NCBI RefSeq assembly: GCF_000023585.1
Contig: NC_012914.1
Coordinates: 4,898,501 to 4,962,500, forward strand
Direction of reading: 5' to 3'
DNA from: Paenibacillus sp. JDR-2
GTDB taxonomy: Bacteria > Bacillota > Bacilli > Paenibacillales > Paenibacillaceae
DNA: 64,000 nt
In this document: one piece after another, positions 55,094-64,000 of the stretch
How the letters are laid out: every line of letters starts with the position of its first letter
Position numbering within the stretch: the first letter of the stretch is position 1
Program-made: the position numbers and the translations under genes
Notes under the pieces: generated by a model
The model's database searches: none
Told to the model about the DNA's origin: nothing
What the model saw: the letters and a program-made list of their open reading frames with translations, nothing else

Positions 55094-57181
55094 CTATTTA
55101 TCTGATAGCCATACTAAGCCTTGTTTTATATATATAGGGACATTCCAAGTAGTATCCTCAAGTGCATATTTAAGAGCAAAGTTAGTTTTATTAACATTAG
55201 AAGCTTTTTCCCAAGCTGAACTTTCTAGTTCAAAGATGGTATTTCCCTCAATATCAAATTGAGGTGTGTTTGCCAACATAAAAGCATCTTCAAAGCTTCT
55301 CCCAGTCGGACCATAAACAATCTTTTCCGGTGCCATCTTATCTTTGCCTTTCTTTGCAATAGATTCTACTGAGGCAGCGGTTTCTTTCAACATTTTATTA
55401 ATTTCTATCATGCCATGTTCAATCTCATCTGGCACCTGATATGCAATACGAACTAATCCTTTTGTTTTCTCTGTCTCATTTTTACTCAAAAGAGCGATAG
55501 GAGAGATATCATTATTGTTAAACCAGTATTTTATGCACGCATTACTTGTAAATGTACCTTGTGAAACGAGGCATTTCTTCCTCCTAGATTGATTTGTTGA
55601 TTCTACTGAATCTATGTCTGTAATAATTAATGTACGTATTTCCAAAAAATTGAGCATATATATAAAATGATGAGCATACGCTCCTCCTACCTCAATAATG
55701 GATAAGTATTTGCTTGACAGTTGTCTCACATGAGAAGATTCATTTTCAACTTTCTCAATCATTTTAGGCATCAAAATTCTTTCCGTTGGACCTTCGATTA
55801 AAATAGCCTTGTCTGCAAAGAAAAGATCACATTTTGTTAAGGTTAAGTACTTATGTAAAAACTCCTTATCTCCATTTTGAGAATCGTTATTAAAGCCTAA
55901 ATTAAGATCCTTGACATGTGTATTCATCTCCTTATTCAGGAAGTACCGAATTGAATCAAAGGATGCTTCATTAGCAATATGCGTAGAATGTGTTGTTATA
56001 ACAAATTGAACCGGCCAAGGCTGGCCACTATTAAACTGTCGTGAGAATTCATCAGCAATTTCTGTGAGCTTCCTAATAAATACCTCCTGCATTTGTGGAT
56101 GCAAATGGGCTTCCGGTTCTTCAATAAAGATGAGATGAAAGTTCGCAGCAGTTTTTCTTGCTTTATACATTTTGAAGAATTCAAATAAATGGAATAGGAT
56201 ATATATGAGATTTCTGGACCCCAATCCATTATAGGCTTCAGGTAAATTCACTCCATTTATTCCTGGATAATTCACCTTAGTGTGGTTCTCCAATAATCTC
56301 TTTACGTCAAGTGTTGTTTCGGTAAGCAACGGCAAAGTACTAAGTCCTGGATATCCAAATAACGAAAGTGCCGGAAGTAGCTTGTTCACGTGCTGATTAA
56401 AATCAGAATCAATTTTCAATTGGATCTCTTTTACGGCGCTTTCCAATAGTGATACTGTCGTATTATCTGCTGATTTTGAGTTATCCGACTTAGCTATATC
56501 TAACATGCGTTCTACAATTCCTCCTAGTATGTCTCTATCTTTATAAGTCGTATCATCTAGGCCCCTTTGAGCTTGTATAAATCCTGTTTGCAACAATTCC
56601 CTAAATAGAGTTAAATCCAACTTTTTTTGATTTGAACTGTCTTGAGGGTCAATTGCATACACAGATGTCGAATATAACAGTGGAACTCTTTCTTTAATAA
56701 CTCTATAAAAATTCATTTTCTCTATTTCTGTTTTATCAGGTTCTCCAGTGTATTCTATGTCACCATATAATGAGGAGATTTTCCCATCTGACAGCTGGTA
56801 TCTTAGCAATGTGACACAATGAGTCGAGTCTGGATCTAAGTCGATCACAAATTCACCCATTGGTCCGAAGTTATCAGTTTCAATATCATACTTAAGCGAA
56901 AGGGTAACTTGTATGTAAGGAAGTACTTCACGAATTTGTTGGTCTTCTTGTCCTTCTTTCATAAGTAAGAAAGCTCTCCAAAAATCTTCGTGAACTGGAA
57001 TTGAAAAATCTTCAAGTTTAAATTTTGCGGTCGTATCGGATAATAGTCTCCTAAACACCTCAGTAAATGAGGTTTTACCTGAGTTATTTCGACCTACAAT
57101 AACCGTTGTTTTCTCATCCAGTGTAATCTCAGCATCATGTAGCAATCTAAAATTCTTAATTTTCACCTTTTCAATACGCAT
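55094..57181 (-). CDS. gajA: Gabija OLD-family ATPase/Toprim nuclease GajA
   Basis: 695 residues. Walker A VGRNNSGKTSF at ~30-40, ABC-type Walker B FHLIFIEEPEAHLHPQ, and a C-terminal Toprim domain with catalytic Glu in AILIEGPTERILMP and DxD in LIITDIDSVE. GajA is a sequence-specific nicking nuclease inhibited by nucleotides and released during phage replication. It is about 100 residues longer than the best-studied GajA (~580, from memory); the extra length follows the Toprim domain. GAGGAG precedes the ATG. Confidence 0.83.
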   Translation of the reverse strand: MRIEKVKIKNFRLLHDAEITLDEKTTVIVGRNNSGKTSFTEVFRRLLSDTTAKFKLEDFSIPVHEDFWRAFLLMKEGQEDQQIREVLPYIQVTLSLKYDIETDNFGPMGEFVIDLDPDSTHCVTLLRYQLSDGKISSLYGDIEYTGEPDKTEIEKMNFYRVIKERVPLLYSTSVYAIDPQDSSNQKKLDLTLFRELLQTGFIQAQRGLDDTTYKDRDILGGIVERMLDIAKSDNSKSADNTTVSLLESAVKEIQLKIDSDFNQHVNKLLPALSLFGYPGLSTLPLLTETTLDVKRLLENHTKVNYPGINGVNLPEAYNGLGSRNLIYILFHLFEFFKMYKARKTAANFHLIFIEEPEAHLHPQMQEVFIRKLTEIADEFSRQFNSGQPWPVQFVITTHSTHIANEASFDSIRYFLNKEMNTHVKDLNLGFNNDSQNGDKEFLHKYLTLTKCDLFFADKAILIEGPTERILMPKMIEKVENESSHVRQLSSKYLSIIEVGGAYAHHFIYMLNFLEIRTLIITDIDSVESTNQSRRKKCLVSQGTFTSNACIKYWFNNNDISPIALLSKNETEKTKGLVRIAYQVPDEIEHGMIEINKMLKETAASVESIAKKGKDKMAPEKIVYGPTGRSFEDAFMLANTPQFDIEGNTIFELESSAWEKASNVNKTNFALKYALEDTTWNVPIYIKQGLVWLSDK

Positions 57182-57293
57182 AATATACTCTCCTCAAAAA
57201 TCCACTTTTTTCAAGTAATTCGTCATTTCTCGGCATTCTCCTTCCCATATCTCCTATGAAACGCGATACTCCGAATAAGATTAAAAACTAAAA

Positions 57294-57320
57294 AGAGAGA
57301 GGGTTATCCACCCTCTCTTT
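57294..57320 (-). terminator. Terminator of the intact sigK
   Basis: 8-bp stem AGAGAGGG / CCCTCTCT with a T-run on the minus strand. It differs from the terminator behind copy A, as expected if this 3' end was brought in by an element. Confidence 0.8.
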
Positions 57321-57333
57321 AAGTAGGTCATTC

Positions 57334-58032
57334 TCACTTCTTCGCCTTATAAAACTCATGATACAGCTTCATCAGCGCTCTCTTCTCAATCCTTGACACA
57401 TAGCTCCGGCTAATCCCTAGCTCTTTCGCGATCTCCCGCTGAGTCCGCTCATCTCCCCCATGATCCAGGCCGAACCGGCCGCGGATCACTTCCTGCTCCC
57501 GCTCGTCGAGAATATCAAGATTACGGTAGATTTTGCTTTTCTCAATCTTCAGCTGCACCCGGTCCACGACATCATCGGCTTCCGTGCCGAGGATATCGAT
57601 CAGCGTAATTTCGTTCCCCTCTTTGTCCGTGCCAATCGGGTCATGCAAGGATACGTCCTTGCGCGTCTTCTTCAGTGACCTTAAATGCATAAGTATTTCA
57701 TTCTCAATACAACGAGCTGCGAACGTGGCGAGCTTCGTCCCCTTACCTGTTTGAAAGCTTTCGATCGCTTTAATCAATCCGATCGTTCCGATCGAAATCA
57801 GATCTTCGAGGTCCTCGCCCGTGTTGTCGAATTTTTTTACTATATGGGCTACCAAGCGAAGGTTATGTTCAATAAGTAAGTTGCGCGAATGAGCATTACC
57901 CTCTGCCATCAATTGCAAATGCTTCATTTCTTCCTCTTCATGCAGTGGCTGCGGGAAAGCATTATTTTTCACATAAGATACAAGCAGTGATAACTGCTTA
58001 ATGAATAGCGCTATAGCTGCAAACAACCCCAT
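57334..58032 (-). CDS. sigK: Sporulation sigma factor sigma-K (full length)
   Basis: 232 residues. An N-terminal hydrophobic pro-sequence (MGLFAAIALFIKQLSLLVSY) is removed by SpoIVFB-type proteolysis in B. subtilis. LVSYVKNNAFPQPL is a sigma-K hallmark; region 2 (LVAHIVKKFDNTGEDLEDLI) and region 4 HTH (REIAKELGISRSYVSRIEKR) are complete. It directs late mother-cell transcription. I start at ATG 58032, six bases after GGGGGTG; ATG 58047 lacks a ribosome site. Unlike the split gene of B. subtilis, this copy is uninterrupted. The part after KKFDNT probably came from the inserted element, since a silent-site-divergent native 3' end lies at 38420. Confidence 0.95.
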   Translation of the reverse strand: MGLFAAIALFIKQLSLLVSYVKNNAFPQPLHEEEEMKHLQLMAEGNAHSRNLLIEHNLRLVAHIVKKFDNTGEDLEDLISIGTIGLIKAIESFQTGKGTKLATFAARCIENEILMHLRSLKKTRKDVSLHDPIGTDKEGNEITLIDILGTEADDVVDRVQLKIEKSKIYRNLDILDEREQEVIRGRFGLDHGGDERTQREIAKELGISRSYVSRIEKRALMKLYHEFYKAKK

Positions 58033-58107
58033 ACTGTACACCCCCATGCTGTAGTGGAAAGACTCCGTACAATGCCATCCTCCGGCTCATTATTACGTCA
58101 GTTCTAC

Positions 58108-58115
58108 ATTGTATG
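58108..58115 (-). promoter_or_regulatory. Sporulation-type -10 box upstream of sigK
   Basis: On the minus strand CATACAAT matches the -10 consensus of mother-cell sigma-E/sigma-K promoters, about 75 bases before the start. The -35 is less clear. Confidence 0.4.
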
Positions 58116-58230
58116 TGGGCATAGGCCTAAGTGTGCATGTACAGTATCGGGTGTTCATTTTTTAAACAATAACCATCCTCTTCTTACTCACTCCATAAAA
58201 CACGAAAATAATTTACTTTCCATAAATTCC

Positions 58231-58260
58231 TTGATTTAATTTGTGATTGGGTGATAGAAT
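58231..58260 (+). promoter_or_regulatory. Promoter of the copper-amine-oxidase-stalk-like gene
   Basis: TTGATT (58231-58236) and TAGAAT (58255-58260) separated by 18 bases, about 45 bases upstream of the ATG. Confidence 0.5.
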
Positions 58261-58302
58261 TATCCCTTAGGTCTTAAGAACTAATATATAAAGGAGACAA
58301 TT

Positions 58303-59466
58303 ATGTTTAAGAAAATCGCACTCTTACTGATGATTTGTATGCTGGCTTTCCAACTCCCTACCCTGGCATCCGCTCAATCTTACTCTCAAATCTGGGTTGA
58401 CGGACAGAAATTATCCTTATCGCAAGCACCGGTTGTTGTAAATAGTACAACCTTCATCCCGGTCGCGACCGTATTAAAAAAGATGGGTTTAACCGTTGAA
58501 TTGGAATCCGGAGATACCATTAAGGCAAGTAAAAAAGGCATTGTCATGAAAATGAAGACAGGAAGCAAAATTGCAAACGTCAATGGGATTACCGTCATCT
58601 TGGATGAACCCATTAAGGCTATTAACGGAACAACGATGGCACCATTGCGCTTCATCACGGACAGTCTAGGGGCAACCGTTTCAATTACGGGGAGTACGAT
58701 ATCCATATCAACCGCCAATAAAGCAACGATGTACACTTTCGGTGATTTGCCGATTCTCATTTCCGGCGATTACGCCCGCAACTTAGATAATAAGAGCTAT
58801 CTTGATTTAAAGATCGTCGATTTCTTCTACAACCCGGCGTCCGGTGAAATTCAAGATATTGATTACTTGTCCTATGTCATTGGATTCGAGGCTAAGAGCA
58901 CAAAGAAATACAATACCAACAATATGGAAGTCGGAAATACGACGTACCTGAACAACTATGTGTACATCGGCAGCGTTGTGAAAAGTCTTGAGGATTATGA
59001 TAATAACGTCCTAATGAACAACAATTACAGCAAAGTAAGGTCGTATTACTATTCCCAGAGTTATTTGTCCAAGGTGACTCCAATCATTAATGCAAACAAA
59101 GGTTCAGCAGAAACGGATTTAAAAAACGAACTGAAGGCAAATAACAATGTCCCGCTTAAGGTAACGACTGCAACGATTTCCTACGACGTTCTTGGCTACC
59201 CCGAGGTTAATCTAACCGTTAAAAATCTCACAACAAAGACAGTAATAGCCTATGAGATGAACCTGCGGCTATACGATGATTTTGACAGGTCCGTCAATTG
59301 GGCCGGCAGCAATCTATTCAAGGGTATTTCGCAAGGGAATTACATCAAATCAGGCCAGTCGCAAACAGACACCTGGGATCTCTACCTGTACGACTTAACC
59401 ACGCAGGCGAAGCATATAAAAATCACGGCAGTGAAGTTTTCAGATGGAAGCTCATGGAAGGCCTGA
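58303..59466 (+). CDS. Secreted protein with copper amine oxidase N-terminal-like (stalk) domain
   Basis: 387 residues. Signal peptide (KKIALLLMICMLAFQLPTLASA, cut near ASAQ). The next ~115 residues are a copper_amine_oxidN-type domain: IWVDGQKLS, NSTTFIPVATVLKKMG, then INGTTMAPLRFITDSLGATV. The C-terminal ~240 residues contain an FxLYD-like beta domain (YPEVNLTVKNLTTKTVIAYE). Such proteins are common in Paenibacillus and are probably wall-associated; there is no oxidase catalytic domain. AAAGGAG precedes the ATG. Confidence 0.8.
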   Translation: MFKKIALLLMICMLAFQLPTLASAQSYSQIWVDGQKLSLSQAPVVVNSTTFIPVATVLKKMGLTVELESGDTIKASKKGIVMKMKTGSKIANVNGITVILDEPIKAINGTTMAPLRFITDSLGATVSITGSTISISTANKATMYTFGDLPILISGDYARNLDNKSYLDLKIVDFFYNPASGEIQDIDYLSYVIGFEAKSTKKYNTNNMEVGNTTYLNNYVYIGSVVKSLEDYDNNVLMNNNYSKVRSYYYSQSYLSKVTPIINANKGSAETDLKNELKANNNVPLKVTTATISYDVLGYPEVNLTVKNLTTKTVIAYEMNLRLYDDFDRSVNWAGSNLFKGISQGNYIKSGQSQTDTWDLYLYDLTTQAKHIKITAVKFSDGSSWKA

Positions 59467-59533
59467 TTCATTTCGTTTAGATTGGGTAAACTACCTTAAG
59501 ACTTGGAATGTTAGCCGAGGAGGTTGTTGATTC

Positions 59534-59740
59534 ATGAGCAGACGATATAAGCATAATGATGAATACGATGAGTTCTATAACGAAACATCCAATACGGTAG
59601 CCGGGATCAATACGCCCAAGGATCATGAGGACTCCGGTCCTCTCGACATGGTTAGCGAAGCCGTCGAAGAATTTATGGAGAATGTACAGCATACTTTCGA
59701 CGGACATCATGAGCATCGTGAGAACCATGATGAAGAATAG
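59534..59740 (+). CDS. Small acidic hypothetical protein
   Basis: 68 residues, rich in His, Asp and Glu (FDGHHEHRENHDEE at the end), with no membrane segment. GAGGAGG precedes the ATG and a strong terminator follows, so it is very probably expressed. I do not recognise the family. The His/acid-rich tail could bind metal, which would fit the adjacent mntH, but that is speculation. Confidence 0.65.
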   Translation: MSRRYKHNDEYDEFYNETSNTVAGINTPKDHEDSGPLDMVSEAVEEFMENVQHTFDGHHEHRENHDEE

Positions 59741-59745
59741 AGAAT

Positions 59746-59777
59746 AAAGGGTTGTTCTTTCAAAAGAACAGCCCTTT
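59746..59777 (+). terminator. Terminator of the small acidic protein gene
   Basis: Stem AAAGGGTTGTTCTTT / AAAGAACAGCCCTTT (one mismatch) with a T-rich tail. Confidence 0.8.
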
Positions 59778-59852
59778 ATATTTTCTCTTCACCAATCGCA
59801 GAACAAATCCATACTTTGTGGTAATTCCATCTAACAGGCGTGAAAGTTGTCA

Positions 59853-59880
59853 TTGACAAAAAAAGTTGCACTGGTACAAT
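59853..59880 (+). promoter_or_regulatory. mntH promoter with overlapping operator
   Basis: -35 TTGACA (59853-59858) and -10 TACAAT (59875-59880), spacer 16. The spacer and -10 are overlapped by GTTGCACTGGTACAAT (59865-59880), which resembles the palindrome at 59946-59961. Probably bound by MntR or another DtxR/Fur-type metal repressor. Confidence 0.6.
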
Positions 59881-59909
59881 AAATTTAAGAAACAATGAAA
59901 TCTGCCCTG

Positions 59910-59935
59910 CATACTCCTAAGTATGTGGTTTTTTT
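59910..59935 (+). promoter_or_regulatory. Leader hairpin with T-run upstream of mntH (possible attenuator)
   Basis: Stem CATACT / AGTATG, loop CCTA, then seven T (59929-59935), located between the mntH promoter and start. It looks like a weak intrinsic terminator inside the leader. I cannot match it to the yybP-ykoY manganese riboswitch. Confidence 0.4.
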
Positions 59936-59945
59936 AGACAGAAAA

Positions 59946-59961
59946 GTTGCACTAGCGCAAC
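59946..59961. promoter_or_regulatory. Second operator-like palindrome upstream of mntH
   Basis: GTTGCACTAGCGCAAC is a near-perfect 16-bp palindrome preceded by AAAA, sharing GTTGCACT with the site at 59865, and lies 35 bases before the ATG. Confidence 0.55.
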
Positions 59962-59996
59962 AATATTAGCTAAGGAAAAGACAAGAGGTGATTTTC

Positions 59997-61343
59997 ATGA
60001 TGGAGACATCCGTTACGCAGTCGCAAGATGAAGCTTGGCGTACACAAGGTACGCAGCCATCTTTGCCAGAAGTACATCGCTCGCTCCGCATACCAACCAA
60101 AGGCTCTTGGTTGAAAAAGTTATTGGCCTTTTCCGGACCTGGCTACCTGGTAGCCGTAGGTTACATGGATCCGGGTAACTGGGCAACGGATATAGCCGGA
60201 GGCGCGATGTTTGGTTACACGCTGCTCTCGGTTATTCTGATCTCCAACCTGATGGCCATTCTGCTGCAGGCATTGGCAGGGAAATTGGGTATCGTAACGG
60301 GGAGAGACCTTGCGCAGGCCTGCCGGGATCACTACAGTAAGCCGGTTGTCTTTACGTTATGGCTGCTATGCGAGCTGGCTATCGCCGCCTGTGATTTGGC
60401 CGAGGTTATCGGCTCAGCAATTGCGCTAAATTTATTATTTGGCATACCGCTGATTTACGGGGTAATAATAACCGTATTAGACGTCTTTATTGTCCTGCTT
60501 TTGCAGAACAAAGGCTTTAAGTATATCGAAAGACTTGTCATTGTTCTAATTTTTACAATTGGTGCTTGCTTTATCACCGAGATTTTTCTGGCGAAACCGG
60601 ATGCGCCTGCATTGTTCGCTGGATTAATTCCAAGCCATCATATTGTCACTAACCCCATGATGCTGTATATTGCTATCGGTATCCTTGGCGCTACCGTCAT
60701 GCCGCATAACTTGTATCTGCATTCGTCTATCGTGCAAACCAGACGTTACGAGCAGACGGAGCTTGGCAAACGGGAAGCCATTAAATACGCGACATGGGAT
60801 TCGTCGATCGCCTTATTCTTTGCCTTATTTATTAACGCAGCCATTCTGATTATTTCTGCGGCTACCTTCCACAAAGCAGGTATGACCGAGGTTGCCGAGA
60901 TCAGCCAGGCGTATGACCTGTTGACTCCACTTCTTGGTACAGCTGTTGGTTCCATTCTATTTGGGGTAGCGCTCCTGGCTTCCGGCCAAAACTCAACGCT
61001 AACGGGTACGCTAGCCGGTCAGATCGTCATGGAAGGCTTCTTGAACATCCGGATGAAGCCTTGGCTGCGCCGCCTTGTGACACGGCTTATTGCAATCATT
61101 CCGGCCGTAATTGTTACCGCGATATCCGGTGAAAGCGGTACGGCGCAGCTCTTGATTCTAAGTCAGATAATTCTGTCGTTCCAATTGTCCTTTGCCGTCG
61201 TTCCGCTCATTCAGTTCACCAGCGACAAGAAGAAAATGGGTAATTTCGCTAATCCGCTATGGATGAAAATACTCGCTTGGTTTGTAGCTACTATTATTAT
61301 CGTCCTTAACGTCTTCCTGCTCTACAAAACCTTCTTTGGTTAA
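59997..61343 (+). CDS. mntH: Nramp-family manganese/iron transporter MntH
   Basis: 448 residues, eleven membrane helices. Metal-site motifs are intact: DPGNW in helix 1 (VGYMDPGNWATDIAGG) and MPHNLYLHS in helix 6. It is a proton-coupled Mn(II)/Fe(II) importer of the cell membrane. I start at ATG 59997, six bases after AAGAGGTG; a GTG at 59988 is part of that site. Two metal-repressor-like operators and a hairpin lie upstream. It converges with the SleB-like gene and shares its terminator. Confidence 0.95.
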   Translation: MMETSVTQSQDEAWRTQGTQPSLPEVHRSLRIPTKGSWLKKLLAFSGPGYLVAVGYMDPGNWATDIAGGAMFGYTLLSVILISNLMAILLQALAGKLGIVTGRDLAQACRDHYSKPVVFTLWLLCELAIAACDLAEVIGSAIALNLLFGIPLIYGVIITVLDVFIVLLLQNKGFKYIERLVIVLIFTIGACFITEIFLAKPDAPALFAGLIPSHHIVTNPMMLYIAIGILGATVMPHNLYLHSSIVQTRRYEQTELGKREAIKYATWDSSIALFFALFINAAILIISAATFHKAGMTEVAEISQAYDLLTPLLGTAVGSILFGVALLASGQNSTLTGTLAGQIVMEGFLNIRMKPWLRRLVTRLIAIIPAVIVTAISGESGTAQLLILSQIILSFQLSFAVVPLIQFTSDKKKMGNFANPLWMKILAWFVATIIIVLNVFLLYKTFFG

Positions 61344-61346
61344 AAA

Positions 61347-61388
61347 GAAAGCCTGCCGTTTACGATTTCGTAAAGGCAGGCTTCTTTT
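61347..61388. terminator. Bidirectional terminator between mntH and the SleB-like gene
   Basis: Long stem AAAGCCTGCC..TTTACG / CGTAAA..GGCAGGCTT, flanked by A and T runs so that it can serve both converging genes. Confidence 0.85.
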
Positions 61389-61397
61389 ATTCGACGG

Positions 61398-62036
61398 TTA
61401 TTTCGTGAAGACGTGATTCCCTATCTTTACGGTTACCGGGCGTGACTTCATCCACTGGGAATTCGTGATTTTCGGGTTGTAGAAATACAAAGCTCCATGC
61501 GTAGGATCAATCCGCTTTGCAGCATCTTTGGCAGCATCCAATGCGCTGACCGTCGGCATCTTCCAGAACTGCCCGTTGCTAACTACGCTAAACGCGCTTG
61601 GCGCAAAAATAACCCCTCGGATAGTACTCGGAAAGCCGTTTGTTTTTGCGCGGTTCAAAATAACAGCCGCTACGGCAATCTTCCCTTTGTAGCTCTCTCC
61701 CCCAGCCTCCGCGTTAACAACTCTCGCCATGCGGGACAAGTCAGAACGATCTACGGTTACTTTGTGCAAGGCGTGCAACGTTATGGAGCCGGCTACACCA
61801 TCCGGCTTCAAGCCAGCGCCCTTCTGAAAAGCTGCCACGGCAGACTTCGTTGAAGCGCTAAAATAACTCGTAATATTCCCTTTATAGTAATCCAACATAT
61901 AAAGTCTTTCTTGCAAATCCTTAACCTCTGTCCCTTTGCTGCCTACTTTTAACGATGCAGCTGACGCCTCCAAAGGCAGGCAGAGGATAGATGCTATCAG
62001 CATCGATAAGACGAGTGTACCAAGCTTTCGTTTCAT
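61398..62036 (-). CDS. SleB/CwlJ-type cell-wall hydrolase with peptidoglycan-binding domain
   Basis: 212 residues. Signal peptide (to ~27, EASAAS), PG_binding_1 domain (LKVGSKGTEVKDLQERLYML .. GVAGSITLHAL) and Hydrolase_2 (SleB) domain (VVNAEAGGESYKGKIAVAAV, catalytic Glu about 110; then FYNPKITNS). SleB-type enzymes are lytic transglycosylases of spore cortex, but this domain order also occurs in vegetative wall hydrolases (YkvT-like), so I do not give a symbol. It is shorter than SleB (~300). Confidence 0.85.
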   Translation of the reverse strand: MKRKLGTLVLSMLIASILCLPLEASAASLKVGSKGTEVKDLQERLYMLDYYKGNITSYFSASTKSAVAAFQKGAGLKPDGVAGSITLHALHKVTVDRSDLSRMARVVNAEAGGESYKGKIAVAAVILNRAKTNGFPSTIRGVIFAPSAFSVVSNGQFWKMPTVSALDAAKDAAKRIDPTHGALYFYNPKITNSQWMKSRPVTVKIGNHVFTK

Positions 62037-62442
62037 TTATGCGATCCCTCCAGTATGTATGCTTGCTTGTCTTTAGACTCGCGTTTCCCGAGTTTACCAT
62101 AACTATCCTGAACAAATGGTTTTCATAGAATTTTCTAATTAATTCTAATTCAACTCTCATAATTCATAATAATTAATGAAGATTAACTCGTTACTCCATA
62201 ATAATTCGTATTTATATTGATATTAAAGTGGGTATTGCTCAATACAAATGTTTACAAATTGCAATCTGAAAAACAAAAAAAGCCCGCCGATAATCGGCAG
62301 GCTTTCCTATGTATATGGCTTGCGCCTTCAAAACTGGATGCGAAAGTTTGAGTTCCTTAAGTGTTTCCGGTTTCACCGGGGCCCCCGCTAAGTACTCGGA
62401 TTCAACTCCGAAGCATTTGCTTCACTTTGTGGGGTATTTTTA
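62037..62442. other. rRNA operon 3' flank and spacer; no 5S gene seen
   Basis: About 400 bases. It holds the rRNA terminator (62280-62304) and the processed flank of the 23S gene, including a small GAAGCATTTGCTTC palindrome probably part of the processing stem. I find nothing like a 5S rRNA between the 23S 3' end and the terminator. Confidence 0.55.
62280..62304 (-). terminator. Terminator of the rRNA operon
   Basis: Stem GCC(C)GCCGAT-TA-ATCGGC(A)GGC, with a long T-run on the minus strand. Confidence 0.8.

Positions 62443-64000
<1,558 letters not shown>

Noticed and set aside
38420..58032. Classic skin prophage splitting sigK
   Set aside because: The sigK at 57334 is uninterrupted, no phage structural genes or SpoIVCA recombinase are present, and there are several sigK fragments instead of two halves.
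59881..59940. yybP-ykoY manganese riboswitch upstream of mntH
   Set aside because: The leader is too short and lacks the conserved paired loops I would expect; only a simple hairpin is visible.

Overview
The window looks like a chromosomal segment of a spore-forming, plant-glycan-degrading Firmicute, most likely Paenibacillus or a close relative. The evidence is a sigma-K gene with a pro-sequence, a SleB-type cortex hydrolase, several YesM/YesN-type two-component systems beside LplABC/CUT1 sugar ABC transporters, S-layer-homology proteins and many AraC regulators. Assignments come from reading the sequence and recalling families; no database search was run.

Region 1 (about 1-38 kb) is a carbohydrate-utilisation region. 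It begins with the 3' end of a secreted glycosidase carrying a ricin-type lectin domain. A GH95 / two-component / GH127 / ABC-transporter operon follows (3.8-14.2 kb, minus), then a second GH127 with its own AraC regulator. A second operon (17.7-31.7 kb, minus) encodes a sensor kinase, response regulator, ABC transporter, a 1745-residue GH141-like beta-helix protein with cohesin and dockerin-like modules, and a cohesin-SLH surface protein. After that come a CE1-like esterase, two SDR oxidoreductases and a GH29 fucosidase with an AraC regulator. The enzyme set (GH95, GH29, GH127 x2, GH141-like, esterases) points to fucose- and arabinofuranose-rich plant glycans such as complex pectin. Cre-like sites precede both transporter operons.

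Region 2 (38.4-58.0 kb) is the unusual part. A full-length sigK lies at 57334-58032, and the space behind its 3' end holds four displaced or decayed copies of the sigK 3' portion (38420-38923, 48203-48680, 50473-51003, 52963-53114). Between successive copies sit four cargo modules: a Wadjet type II anti-plasmid system (jetABCD), a frameshifted nucleotidyltransferase plus frameshifted S-4TM-type membrane effector, an HTH plus TumE-like toxin-antitoxin module, and a Gabija (gajAB) system. Short motifs recur next to the sigK fragments, and degenerate tRNA-Ala pieces flank the Wadjet module. No recombinase is visible. My reading is a defence island built by repeated insertion at an att-like site inside sigK, each element bringing a replacement sigK 3' end. 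This resembles the B. subtilis skin element in target but differs in architecture.

Region 3 (58.0-64.0 kb) is housekeeping sequence: a copper-amine-oxidase-stalk-like secreted protein, a small acidic protein, the manganese transporter MntH with two operator-like palindromes and a leader hairpin, a SleB-like hydrolase, and the 3' half of a 23S rRNA gene on the minus strand running out of the window. No 5S gene is seen between the 23S 3' end and its terminator.
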